This document shows positions 1-7,426 of a stretch of 55,594 nucleotides of DNA, in pieces. The notes beneath the pieces are model-generated. The model saw only the letters and a program-made list of their open reading frames with translations, had not been told where the DNA came from and searched no databases. The stretch covers positions 1-55,594 of the forward strand of contig JAHJDH010000032.1 in NCBI GenBank assembly GCA_018812625.1. The letters are read 5' to 3'. Position 1 is the first letter of the stretch, and each line of letters begins with the position of its first letter. Position numbers and translations under genes: made by a program. This DNA is from Microcaldota archaeon. GTDB lineage: Archaea > Micrarchaeota > Micrarchaeia > Anstonellales > Bilamarchaeaceae.

Positions 1-3
1 AAT

Positions 4-214
4 TGCTCCCGCCGGGATTCGAACCCGGGTCCTCAGAGTTCCCTCAAACTTTTAGCTAATTAGTTTTGATCAAACTTTTCCTAAAAGTTTGCTGAGAGTC
101 TGATATCCTTGACCGGGATGTCCAACCATTTGACTCGTTTTCCTCAGGGCTTTTTGGTTGAGATTTTTGCCCTTAGAAGGACGTAAGTCAAAAAGGTCAC
201 TAGACTACAGGAGC
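4..214 (-). tRNA. tRNA-Glu (CUC) with two introns
   Basis: On the minus strand the acceptor strand GCTCCTG (214-208) pairs with CGGGAGC (11-5), with discriminator A at 4 and no encoded CCA. The D stem starts GTCT (205-202). The anticodon stem TCAGA (103-99) pairs with TCTGA (37-33), the anticodon is CTC (96-94), and the T arm CCGGG-TTCGAAT-CCCGG is perfect. Two insertions must be removed. One of about 82 nt (about 198-117) lies in the D loop; its removal gives AGTCCGGTCAAGGAT, close to other tRNA-Glu D arms. The second, about 54 nt (92-39), lies at the usual position 37/38. Exact splice sites are inferred; a strict bulge-helix-bulge is not obvious for the D-loop intron. Confidence 0.75.
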
Positions 215-247
215 TTGGAAATGCATTTGAGAAAAAGAATTTTTAAA

Positions 248-409
248 TTATCCTTCTTCTTCTTCTGCGAATTTCTTTATTGCCTCAAAATTCTCGACGA
301 TAAGTCTTGCCTTTCCTTTACCAAATTTGAATGCATACTGATCTTCCTCATCTCTCTTGAGAACAATGAGTTTATTTCCTTTAAATTCATCAAAAGCTAC
401 AATTGACAT
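248..409 (-). CDS. Small conserved-looking 53-aa protein
   Basis: A 53-residue reading frame begins MSIVAFDEFK and ends EEEEG. A clear AGGTGA ribosome binding site lies 4-5 bases before the ATG. It is charged, with a central KFGKGKARLIVENF segment that resembles a small beta-strand/helix fold, and has no signal peptide or membrane segment. It lies just upstream of tRNA-Glu on the same strand and could share its transcript. I do not recognise the family. The ribosome binding site and normal codon use argue that it is real. Confidence 0.6.
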   Translation of the reverse strand: MSIVAFDEFKGNKLIVLKRDEEDQYAFKFGKGKARLIVENFEAIKKFAEEEEG

Positions 410-469
410 AGTTTCACCTAGGGAAACAATTATGCATAGAACTTATAAAAGTAAGGAAAAAAGAAAAAA

Positions 470-802
470 TTAGATAGGTTCGATAATTTCCTCTTCACTT
501 ATGATATCCATATCAGAGCCTTCTTCAACAAATACATCTGAAACATCTATGGTAATACTGCTTTCAGATTCCTCTTCTGGAGGCGGAATTAGAAGGTCTT
601 CTTCTGGAAGAACATCATCAAGATCATCTGGCTCAGATGTGGAGATCTCAGCATCGCCAAGATCACCTGCTGGCTGGCTTGTGGCATCAGTATAGTCATC
701 TTCTGGCCCGCTTACTATTTCTTTGGGACCTTTTGCAGGACCTACGCAACCAAAAAGCAGTAAAACTGCCAGACCGCCCATAATGAACAATGCAACATTC
801 AT
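470..802 (-). CDS. Small acidic lipoprotein
   Basis: This 110-residue protein starts MNVALFIMGG, has a hydrophobic stretch and then a lipobox ending FGC at about residue 21, so it is probably exported and lipid-anchored. The rest is strongly acidic and low complexity (EEDLLIPPPEEES, EEGSDMDII), likely disordered outside the cell. The start was placed at 802 because GAGGT lies 7 bases ahead. The in-frame ATG at 805 is also possible, but the longer frame to 868 would bury the signal peptide. It overlaps the end of the preceding secreted-protein gene, so the two look translationally coupled. Function unknown. Confidence 0.65.
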   Translation of the reverse strand: MNVALFIMGGLAVLLLFGCVGPAKGPKEIVSGPEDDYTDATSQPAGDLGDAEISTSEPDDLDDVLPEEDLLIPPPEEESESSITIDVSDVFVEEGSDMDIISEEEIIEPI

Positions 803-1722
803 CATCCTGACCTCAGTGTAGATATGATATCCTTGAGAGCACCAGACGCCAAGCGAATGTTGTCCCAAACATCATCATGTTCAGTTCCTTCATACTGATC
901 TGTACCGACATCCTCAAGATTTTCAGATGCAGTAACGAGATACTCATCTGCAGTATCCCAATCATCAGAAAGTCCTGCTTCTTCTGCATCATCCTCAATC
1001 AGATCAAGGATTGAATCAAGCTTTTCGATTTGCCAGCTAGCTGCAAAGTGGAAGTTAATGCCATTTGCACAGCCATTGAACAGACAATATGAACCAAGTG
1101 CTTCACGAAGCTCTTCACTAGTTTCAGCCTCATCAACAGCATCCTTCAGTGGATCAACAATTTCATCCTCTGCATCTGCTATAAGAGCATCAAGAGCAGT
1201 TGTATCTACTCCTTTCTCAGAAAGATCTTCAGATTGTTCGCCTGCTCGCTCAAGAATTTCCTCATAGCCATCAATCTTTGCCTGTGCAAACCTTCCCATT
1301 GACTCAGAATTGCATGCCTCGAAATCTTCTTTTAGACTATTATAGGCATCCCGAAGCTGGGCTTTGACACCATGAGTCATATTACCCTGATTCCTGGATT
1401 GAAGAGCATTTTGCCGTGCATTTTTCATGTGCTGTGAATAGTCTCCGTGCACATACTCCCTGAATCCGGAAACATCACCATCATCGACAAGCTCCACAAG
1501 CTCATCTACATCATCTTCAATATCATCAACATCATCCTGAAGTTCATCTGCTCCAAGAATAGATATTTGAGATTCAAGAACCCCAACCGTAAAGTCCGCT
1601 CTGCACCCTATGTTGTCCATTGCAGCTTCAAGTCCATCTCCCTTCCCCATATCAAATATGCCAGGATTGGCAGAAGCCATTGGTACAAGCAAAAGTGCAA
1701 GCATCACAAATTTATAATCCAT
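802..1722 (-). CDS. Secreted acidic helical protein, unknown function
   Basis: 306 residues beginning MDYKFVMLALLLVPMASA, a classic signal peptide. The start follows GGGGGTGA by five bases, so it is preferred over the upstream ATG at 1743. The mature part is acidic and mostly helical with heptad-like Asp/Glu runs (DELQDDVDDIEDDVDEL) and three or four cysteines (about residues 35, 130, 210-215) that could form disulfides. No catalytic motif seen. It is followed with a 1-4 base overlap by an acidic lipoprotein gene, so both probably form a surface-protein operon. Function unknown. Confidence 0.65.
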   Translation of the reverse strand: MDYKFVMLALLLVPMASANPGIFDMGKGDGLEAAMDNIGCRADFTVGVLESQISILGADELQDDVDDIEDDVDELVELVDDGDVSGFREYVHGDYSQHMKNARQNALQSRNQGNMTHGVKAQLRDAYNSLKEDFEACNSESMGRFAQAKIDGYEEILERAGEQSEDLSEKGVDTTALDALIADAEDEIVDPLKDAVDEAETSEELREALGSYCLFNGCANGINFHFAASWQIEKLDSILDLIEDDAEEAGLSDDWDTADEYLVTASENLEDVGTDQYEGTEHDDVWDNIRLASGALKDIISTLRSG

Positions 1723-1854
1723 ATTTTTCACCCCCATCTGCAAAATGCCAGATGATTGATGGAAGTGCTCTGGAACAGTACTTATATTATCCCTGGAACA
1801 AGTGGAACAAGTTACGACGAAGAAAAAGAAAAAGTGTGAAACAATAGCGAAACA

Positions 1855-2736
1855 TTACTGCTTGAAAACATCAGTTAGACTGATCAAATTCCTGTTGCCT
1901 TTTTGTGATTTTTTTAAGATTCCGCGATTTTCCAGGGAATTGATTCTTCGGGAGAGCGTTGCCTTGGCTATATGAGTTTGCAGATAAAGATGAGATTGAG
2001 TTGTTTTGCCTTTTTGCCTATAGATTTCACGGACTATTTCCTTATCATTCTCATCTAAGGTTTTGAATAAACTGTGGGATTCTAGGAAATCTGTTTTAGG
2101 TATAGCGGCTTGGGTTTTTGTTTTTGAATTTCTTAGATATAATATTACTAGTATCGCAAGAACAAAACCAGATCCAAGCAGGATTATAGGAGTTAAATCT
2201 TCTTCAACATCAGAAAGTTCATAGGAAGCATACATCCTAGATTTATGATTAGTATCAAAGTTATTCGTACTCCATGATACAATTAGTGAATCAGTTGCTT
2301 CAACTGCCCCATTAGTTCCTTTGAGTTTGGCGCCTTTGGGAAGCGATAATGAAGCTGAAAGAAAAGAAATGTTCTCAGATGCAGAAATAGAAAAATCATA
2401 ATCCCAGCGAGATGCATTCTTCATAGTAAATGAATTTGAAGAAATTTCAAATTGAAGATAATCATATGGCACTGTTGCTGTTATAATTGAATTTTTTCCT
2501 TGGCGGGTTATTGAATGTTCGATCACAAGCCCGCTTCGATCTTTTACAATTACAGACTCAGCAGATGCAGAAAGATTAAGAAAAATTTGCTTGGATTCGG
2601 AATTAGAAAATGAAGATTTTATCAGAATGTTAGACCCCCCAGATTGATCAACTGTTGAAGTAATTGAAAGATTATCGATGGTAGCAAATGAGAGAGTTAG
2701 AAGAATAAGTGAAAGAAAGAAGAATTTTGAGAACAT
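1855..2736 (-). CDS. Membrane-anchored winged-helix regulator
   Basis: 293 residues: signal peptide (about 1-18), an extracellular beta-rich domain (about 20-180), one membrane segment (IILLGSGFVLAILVILYL, about 184-201), a short cytoplasmic linker and a C-terminal winged helix (about 220-293; ENDKEIVREIYRQKG, then THIAKATLSRRINSLENRG as recognition helix and wing). This one-pass layout is common in archaeal MarR/HTH-like membrane regulators and suggests direct signalling from the surface to DNA. The gene at 38780-39613 has the same design. It directly follows the lysine-rich protein gene (1-base gap), so they are probably co-transcribed. The signal and targets are unknown. Confidence 0.7.
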   Translation of the reverse strand: MFSKFFFLSLILLTLSFATIDNLSITSTVDQSGGSNILIKSSFSNSESKQIFLNLSASAESVIVKDRSGLVIEHSITRQGKNSIITATVPYDYLQFEISSNSFTMKNASRWDYDFSISASENISFLSASLSLPKGAKLKGTNGAVEATDSLIVSWSTNNFDTNHKSRMYASYELSDVEEDLTPIILLGSGFVLAILVILYLRNSKTKTQAAIPKTDFLESHSLFKTLDENDKEIVREIYRQKGKTTQSHLYLQTHIAKATLSRRINSLENRGILKKSQKGNRNLISLTDVFKQ

Positions 2737-2737
2737 T

Positions 2738-3175
2738 TTATCTCTTCTTTTTGGAGTTCTTCTTGGTTTTTTTGACTATTTTCTTTTTTACTAGTTGTTT
2801 CCTGATAGGTTTTTTTTGCACAGGTTTCTTTTTCGCTGGTTTCTTTCCTATAGGTTTTTTCTTGAGAAGTTTTTTCTGGACAGGTTTCTTCTTAGCTGAT
2901 TTTTTTGGCACTGTTTTCTTTTTCGCTGGTTTCTTTTCTGCAGTTTTTCTCTTGGCTTGCTTATTTTTCACAGTTTTTTTCTTGACTGCTTTCTTCTTAG
3001 TCGTTTTTGCTTCTGAGGAACTCTGAGAATGAGATGAGTGTTTTACCTTAGGCCTTGAAACTCTTGCTGGAGCATCACTTGCCTGACGTTGCATTTTTGA
3101 TATGAGTGAGCGAACCAATGCTTCTCCCTTGTCAGCAGACAGTACAAAATATTCAGATTCAATAGGATCTTTCAT
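2738..3175 (-). CDS. Lysine-rich PAKKK-repeat protein
   Basis: 145 residues. The first about 35 are ordinary and the rest from about residue 58 is nearly pure repeat of units such as KKPVQKK, KKPAKKK and KKKTV, resembling the tail of histone H1 or bacterial H1-like proteins. A nucleic-acid-binding role is likely but inferred. The ATG at 3175 has AGGTGA upstream. The reading frame overlaps the end of the 163-aa gene by 17 bases and is immediately followed by the membrane regulator gene, so the three form one transcription unit. The tandem repeats make the length prone to change between strains. Confidence 0.65.
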   Translation of the reverse strand: MKDPIESEYFVLSADKGEALVRSLISKMQRQASDAPARVSRPKVKHSSHSQSSSEAKTTKKKAVKKKTVKNKQAKRKTAEKKPAKKKTVPKKSAKKKPVQKKLLKKKPIGKKPAKKKPVQKKPIRKQLVKKKIVKKTKKNSKKKR

Positions 3176-3650
3176 CTTTCTTCACCTTTTTGAGTAAATG
3201 ATCATTAACATGGAATAAAGTATTTCTTGCTTCGATAAGACTCGCCACATCCTTTGAATGATGTACTGGAGCATAAATATCCGAAGAACCTTGTTTCATA
3301 GGATTTAGTGAAAGTATTGGAGCAGGACGATTATCAGAAATTGGCAATTGTCTTGCTGAGGCAGTGTTAAGTTCAATAGATTTGAAAGCGCGGTCAGTCA
3401 TATCAATAAGTGTTTTTCTCTCATCGCCTTCAAATGGAATTCGTGAGGCAGTACGAAGCACTTCTGGAAGAACGGCAACTGCGTCAGGACTTGTGCCGTG
3501 AGCTTCTAAAAATTGCATAACTGCCACTTTCATAGCAGATGGATGGTTTTGTGAACCTGCCCAGGTTTTTAGTTTTGACCAGGCATCCTTAGAACTCCCA
3601 CTTTTTGCAATAGAACGAGCATTATCAGCAAGGCTTTTTATTTCGGACAT
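3159..3650 (-). CDS. Hypothetical 163-aa helical protein
   Basis: Begins MSEIKSLADNARSIAKS and is mostly predicted helix in its first 100 residues, with no signal peptide, membrane segment or cysteine motif. The C-terminal half (LPISDNRPAPILSLNP) looks less ordered. A TATA-like TATATTTAT lies just upstream of the ATG, so the message may have little or no leader. It is the first gene of a three-gene unit with the lysine-rich protein and the membrane winged-helix regulator. I do not recognise the family. Confidence 0.55.
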   Translation of the reverse strand: MSEIKSLADNARSIAKSGSSKDAWSKLKTWAGSQNHPSAMKVAVMQFLEAHGTSPDAVAVLPEVLRTASRIPFEGDERKTLIDMTDRAFKSIELNTASARQLPISDNRPAPILSLNPMKQGSSDIYAPVHHSKDVASLIEARNTLFHVNDHLLKKVKKDERSY

Positions 3651-3723
3651 AGAGATAAATATAGGTGCTAACTTTAATTTAGTTATCTGTTAACTTTAAC
3701 GTACTCATTTTGAGGGGTTTATT

Positions 3724-5181
3724 ATGGATTTCAAAAAACCACAGTTCACAAAAATTAGTGATTATATTTGGGAAATTTCAAAGGATTACAAAAAAGGAAT
3801 GAGAGTTCCTGCCAGAATCATTGCAAGCAAAAAAATTCTTGATCAGATGGACGATCATGTTTATGATCAGATAACAAATGTTGCAACACTTCCTGGAATT
3901 GTCAATTATGCATACTGTATGCCAGATGGACATTCTGGATATGGATTCCCGATTGGCGGAGTTGCTGCAATGGATACTGAAGAAGGAGTTATTAGTCCAG
4001 GTGGAATTGGATTTGATATCAACTGCGGTATGAGGCTTATTCGAACCAATCTGACAATTGATGAGGTTAAACCCAAACTCCATGAACTAGTTGACACGCT
4101 ATTTAGAAGGATACCTGCAGGAGTTGGCGGAAAAAGTAAAATGAGACTTTCCCCACAGGAATTCAAGCAGGTAATGGAGCAAGGTTCAAAATGGTGTATT
4201 GAAAAAGGACTTGGATGGGAGGAAGACCTTGAGAGAACTGAAATGAAAGGTTCTGTTGAAAATGCTGATTCAAGCAAGGTAAGTGAAAAGGCAATAAAAA
4301 GAGGACTTGGGCAGGTTGGAACGCTTGGCTCAGGAAATCACTATCTTGAGATACAACATGTCAAAGAAGAGAATATAGAAAACAGCGAACTTGCAAAAAA
4401 ATGGGGATTGTTTCCTGATCAAGTAGTTATTATGTTCCACTGCGGAAGCAGAGGATTCGGACATCAGGTTGCATCAGATTATCTGGACTTATTCCTGGAT
4501 GTTATGCAAAGCAAATATGGGATAACAATTCTTGATCGAGAACTTGCATGCGCTCCATTCAAATCAAAAGAAGGGCAGGATTATTTCTCAGCTATGAACT
4601 GTGCAGTAAACATGGGATTTGCAAATAGACAGACAATATTACATGGAGTTAGAGAAACATTTGCAAATGTGTTTGGAAAAAGCGCAGAAGAACTCGAAAT
4701 GCACCAGATATATGATATATGTCATAATCGTGCATCAGTTGAAAAGCATAATGTCAATGGAGAGATGAAAGAACTTATAGTTCACAGAAAAGGCGCAACT
4801 GCAGCATTTGGTCCAGGAAGAGAAGAGATCCCAGCATTATACCGTGAGGATGGACAGCCAATACTTATTGGTGGAAGCATGGAAACAGGTTCATGGCTTC
4901 TTGCTGGTGTAGATAGTGCAGCAGATACTTGGTTCACAACAGCACACGGATCTGGAAGGGTTATGAGCAGAGCTCAGGCAAAACGAACATACAAAGGAGA
5001 AGAACTCCAAAAGGACATGGAGGAAAAAGGAATTTACATCAAAGCAGTATCCTTAAAGGGTCTTGCAGAAGAAGCAGGCGGAGCATACAAAAAAATAGAC
5101 GAAGTCATTGAATCTGCAACGAGTGCTGGAATTTCAAAAAAAGTTGCAAAGCTTATTCCAATTGGGAATATCAAGGGATAA
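3724..5181 (+). CDS. rtcB: RtcB tRNA-splicing RNA ligase
   Basis: 485 residues, the family's normal length. RtcB joins tRNA exon halves (2',3'-cyclic phosphate or 3'-phosphate to 5'-OH) using GTP and Mn2+. The characteristic CMPDGHSGYGFPIGGVA segment, the SPGGIGFDINCGMR metal-site region, GTLGSGNHY, FHCGSRGFGH and the C-terminal TAHGSGRVMSRAQAK with the guanylylated histidine are all present. No intein is visible, although RtcB is often intein-bearing in archaea. GAGGGG precedes the ATG. The archease gene follows after one base. The two spliced tRNA genes in this window are natural substrates. Confidence 0.97.
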   Translation: MDFKKPQFTKISDYIWEISKDYKKGMRVPARIIASKKILDQMDDHVYDQITNVATLPGIVNYAYCMPDGHSGYGFPIGGVAAMDTEEGVISPGGIGFDINCGMRLIRTNLTIDEVKPKLHELVDTLFRRIPAGVGGKSKMRLSPQEFKQVMEQGSKWCIEKGLGWEEDLERTEMKGSVENADSSKVSEKAIKRGLGQVGTLGSGNHYLEIQHVKEENIENSELAKKWGLFPDQVVIMFHCGSRGFGHQVASDYLDLFLDVMQSKYGITILDRELACAPFKSKEGQDYFSAMNCAVNMGFANRQTILHGVRETFANVFGKSAEELEMHQIYDICHNRASVEKHNVNGEMKELIVHRKGATAAFGPGREEIPALYREDGQPILIGGSMETGSWLLAGVDSAADTWFTTAHGSGRVMSRAQAKRTYKGEELQKDMEEKGIYIKAVSLKGLAEEAGGAYKKIDEVIESATSAGISKKVAKLIPIGNIKG

Positions 5182-5182
5182 A

Positions 5183-5602
5183 ATGCCATATAAATTTGTT
5201 GACGGAGTCGCAATTGCAGACGTCACTTTCGAAGCAACAGGCAGTACGCTTGAAGAACTTTTCGAAAGCGCTGCTAAAGCAGTTACAGCTTCAATGGTTG
5301 ATGATCTCAAAACAATAGAAGAAAAAATAACAAAGAAAATATCAATTACTGGAAAAGACCGTGAGAGATTATTGCATAATTTCATGCAGGAACTATTATT
5401 TTACAAAGATGCCGAATGCCTTGTTTTTAGTAAATATACAATTAAAATTTCAGGAAATTCACTTGAAGCAGAAGTGGTAGGAGAAGAATTGGATCAAGAG
5501 AAGCATGAATGGATAACTGACGTTAAGGCAGTGAGCTGGCACATGTACAAACTCGAAAAAACAGAACATGGATGGAAGGCATTTGTAATATTAGATGTTT
5601 AA
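5183..5602 (+). CDS. Archease, RtcB cofactor protein
   Basis: 139 residues from MPYKFVDGVAIADVTFEATG, matching the archease family, a metal-dependent protein that speeds RtcB guanylylation and allows multiple turnover. The N-terminal Asp region (DVTFEATG), the central LLHNFMQELLFYKDAE and the C-terminal AFVILDV with its metal-binding Asp are present. The longer frame starting at 5108 runs inside rtcB, so the ATG one base after the rtcB stop is chosen. The upstream rtcB end (AAGGGATAA) can serve as ribosome binding site, implying translational coupling. It overlaps the convergent cysteine synthase gene by four bases. Confidence 0.93.
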   Translation: MPYKFVDGVAIADVTFEATGSTLEELFESAAKAVTASMVDDLKTIEEKITKKISITGKDRERLLHNFMQELLFYKDAECLVFSKYTIKISGNSLEAEVVGEELDQEKHEWITDVKAVSWHMYKLEKTEHGWKAFVILDV

Positions 5603-6495
5603 TCTACTTCAAATAAACCAGTACTCAGATATTTCTCGCCGCGATCAGGGAAAATAACAACAATATTCCCGGATTCTGCTTTCTTTGAAATTTCGATTGC
5701 AGCATACATTGCTGCTCCGCTGCTCATACCAATGAAAATACCCTCAGTTCTAACTATTTTTCTTGCAGTTTCAAATGCAACAGAGGTTTCAACCATGATA
5801 GTTTCATCAATTTTAGAAGGATCATAAATAGATGGAACTATTGCCTCATCCATATTTTTCAAACCCTGGATATAGTGGCCCTTTACTGGGTGTGCGCAAA
5901 CGATTTTAACATTTGGATTTTTTTCTTTCAGATATCTTCCGACTCCCATTATTGTTCCAGATGTTCCAATTGATGAGACCAGATAATCCACATTCCCATT
6001 TGTCTGTTTCCAGATTTCTTCAGCTGTAGTCTTGTAGTGGGCCAGTTTATTGTATTCGTTAGAAAACTGATCTGGCATAAAATATTTATCAGGATATTTT
6101 TTGACTAGTTCTTTGGCTTTTAGAATCGCACCATCAGTTCCAAGGTCACTGTCTGTCAAAGTCACTTTGGCACCAAATGCACGAATCATCTGACGCCTTT
6201 CAAGAGAAACTGCACTGCTCATAACAATTTCAACAGCATAACCTTTGACAGTTCCAATCATTGCTAGTGAAACGCCAGTATTTCCAGAAGTAGGCTCAAG
6301 TATTGTTTTTCCTTTTGATAAATCTCCGTTTTTTTCTGCCTGTTCAATCATCTTCAGGGCAATACGATCCTTGATGCTTCCAGTTGGATTAAAACCTTCG
6401 AGTTTGGCATATATGGTTGTTTTTGGATTTGGAGTCAGTTTATTGATTCGGACTAGTGGAGTGTTTCCGATTGCCTTAAGGATATCATCGAGCAT
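5599..6495 (-). CDS. Cysteine synthase (PLP-dependent, CysK/CysM family)
   Basis: About 298 residues of fold-type II PLP enzyme that makes cysteine from O-acetyl- or O-phosphoserine and sulfide. Visible motifs are AIGNTPLVRI, the PLP lysine in NPTGSIKDR, the substrate loop TSGNTG, SSIGTSGTIMGVGRYL for phosphate binding, and GIFIGMSSGAA. I start at the ATG at 6495 because it gives the usual short lead into IGNTPLV and avoids a 32-base overlap with the carbamate kinase gene; an in-frame ATG at 6531 is the alternative. Its four-base gap to arcC suggests one transcript. Substrate choice cannot be told from sequence alone. Confidence 0.88.
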   Translation of the reverse strand: MLDDILKAIGNTPLVRINKLTPNPKTTIYAKLEGFNPTGSIKDRIALKMIEQAEKNGDLSKGKTILEPTSGNTGVSLAMIGTVKGYAVEIVMSSAVSLERRQMIRAFGAKVTLTDSDLGTDGAILKAKELVKKYPDKYFMPDQFSNEYNKLAHYKTTAEEIWKQTNGNVDYLVSSIGTSGTIMGVGRYLKEKNPNVKIVCAHPVKGHYIQGLKNMDEAIVPSIYDPSKIDETIMVETSVAFETARKIVRTEGIFIGMSSGAAMYAAIEISKKAESGNIVVIFPDRGEKYLSTGLFEVD

Positions 6496-6499
6496 ATCA

Positions 6500-7375
6500 T
6501 CACTTGGAGATAGCAGTACCGGCTTTTCCATCTATGGCAGCTTTGATGTTCGAAATTGAGCAGATGATTGCTTTTTTGCCTCCGCTTTCTACAAATTTAA
6601 TTGCTGCTTCGACTTTTGGCTTCATGCTTCCTTCTGCAAAATGCCCAGATTGCAAGTATTTTTTCAAAATATCAATAGAAGTATGTGAAATGGATCTTTG
6701 AGTTGGTTTTCCAAAATCAAGATAGACATTGTCGACTGAAGTGACAAAAACAAGAAGACCAGCTTCCACCTGATTTGCAAGAAGTGACGTTGCCTGATCT
6801 TTATCTATTACTGCCTCAAGTCCTTCTCCGTTTTCTTTGATTGGAATTCCGCCCCCACCAACAGCTATCACGACAAATCCTTTTTCAAGAAGAGCAGATA
6901 TTGCATCGTGTTCCCTGATTTTAACTGGTTTTGGTGAAGGAACTACCAGCCGATAACCACTTCCAGCATCCATTCTCATATTTGGACGAACTGCAGTTTC
7001 ATAAAAAGGACCAATGGGTTTAGTAGGATTTGCAAATGCTGGATCTTCTTGATCAACAACAACTCTAGTAATTAGAGTAGATGAATGAAGACCAGTAAGA
7101 GAAATAGCGCTGGCAATAAAATAACCAATCTGGCCCTGAGTCATTGCACCAAGAACATCAAGAGGCATCTCTGGAACTTCTTTTGTCCCTTGTTGTTGTA
7201 ATAGAAGGTTCCCAACCTGGGGCCCATTTCCATGAGTCAGGACGACTTGATTAGTTTTGAGCATATCTTCTATCTGTATAACAACTTGTTTTGCAGAACT
7301 CAATTGCTCCTCTGCAGTGCCTTTGGCTCCTTTTGGTAAAAGAGCATTTCCTCCAAGTGCGATAACTATTCTCAT
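6500..7375 (-). CDS. arcC: Carbamate kinase
   Basis: 291 residues of the amino-acid kinase fold. It interconverts carbamoyl phosphate plus ADP with carbamate plus ATP. Diagnostic segments are IALGGNALLPKG at the N terminus, THGNGPQVGNLL, VAVGGGGIPI and VIDKDQATSLLA. The length is close to the usual 300-310. No arginine deiminase or ornithine carbamoyltransferase gene lies nearby, so whether it makes ATP or carbamoyl phosphate is unclear. The cysteine synthase gene follows directly. It is divergent from the COG2403 GTPase gene across a 51-base gap. Confidence 0.93.
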   Translation of the reverse strand: MRIVIALGGNALLPKGAKGTAEEQLSSAKQVVIQIEDMLKTNQVVLTHGNGPQVGNLLLQQQGTKEVPEMPLDVLGAMTQGQIGYFIASAISLTGLHSSTLITRVVVDQEDPAFANPTKPIGPFYETAVRPNMRMDAGSGYRLVVPSPKPVKIREHDAISALLEKGFVVIAVGGGGIPIKENGEGLEAVIDKDQATSLLANQVEAGLLVFVTSVDNVYLDFGKPTQRSISHTSIDILKKYLQSGHFAEGSMKPKVEAAIKFVESGGKKAIICSISNIKAAIDGKAGTAISK

Positions 7376-7426
7376 ATCTAGATTTTACAGAATAGAATAA
7401 AAAACCTATTTGATCAAAATCAGTTT

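Noticed and set aside
100-125. A hairpin ATCC-CGGTCAA-GGAT that could be read as a tRNA-Asp anticodon arm with GTC.
   Set aside because: Position 33 would be G instead of U and the acceptor and T arm fit tRNA-Glu(CUC) with a second anticodon stem at 99-103, which pairs perfectly.
2709-3026. A 105-codon plus-strand frame rich in Phe/Gly.
   Set aside because: It is the antisense of the lysine-repeat gene; the low-complexity pattern is a mirror of the repeat.
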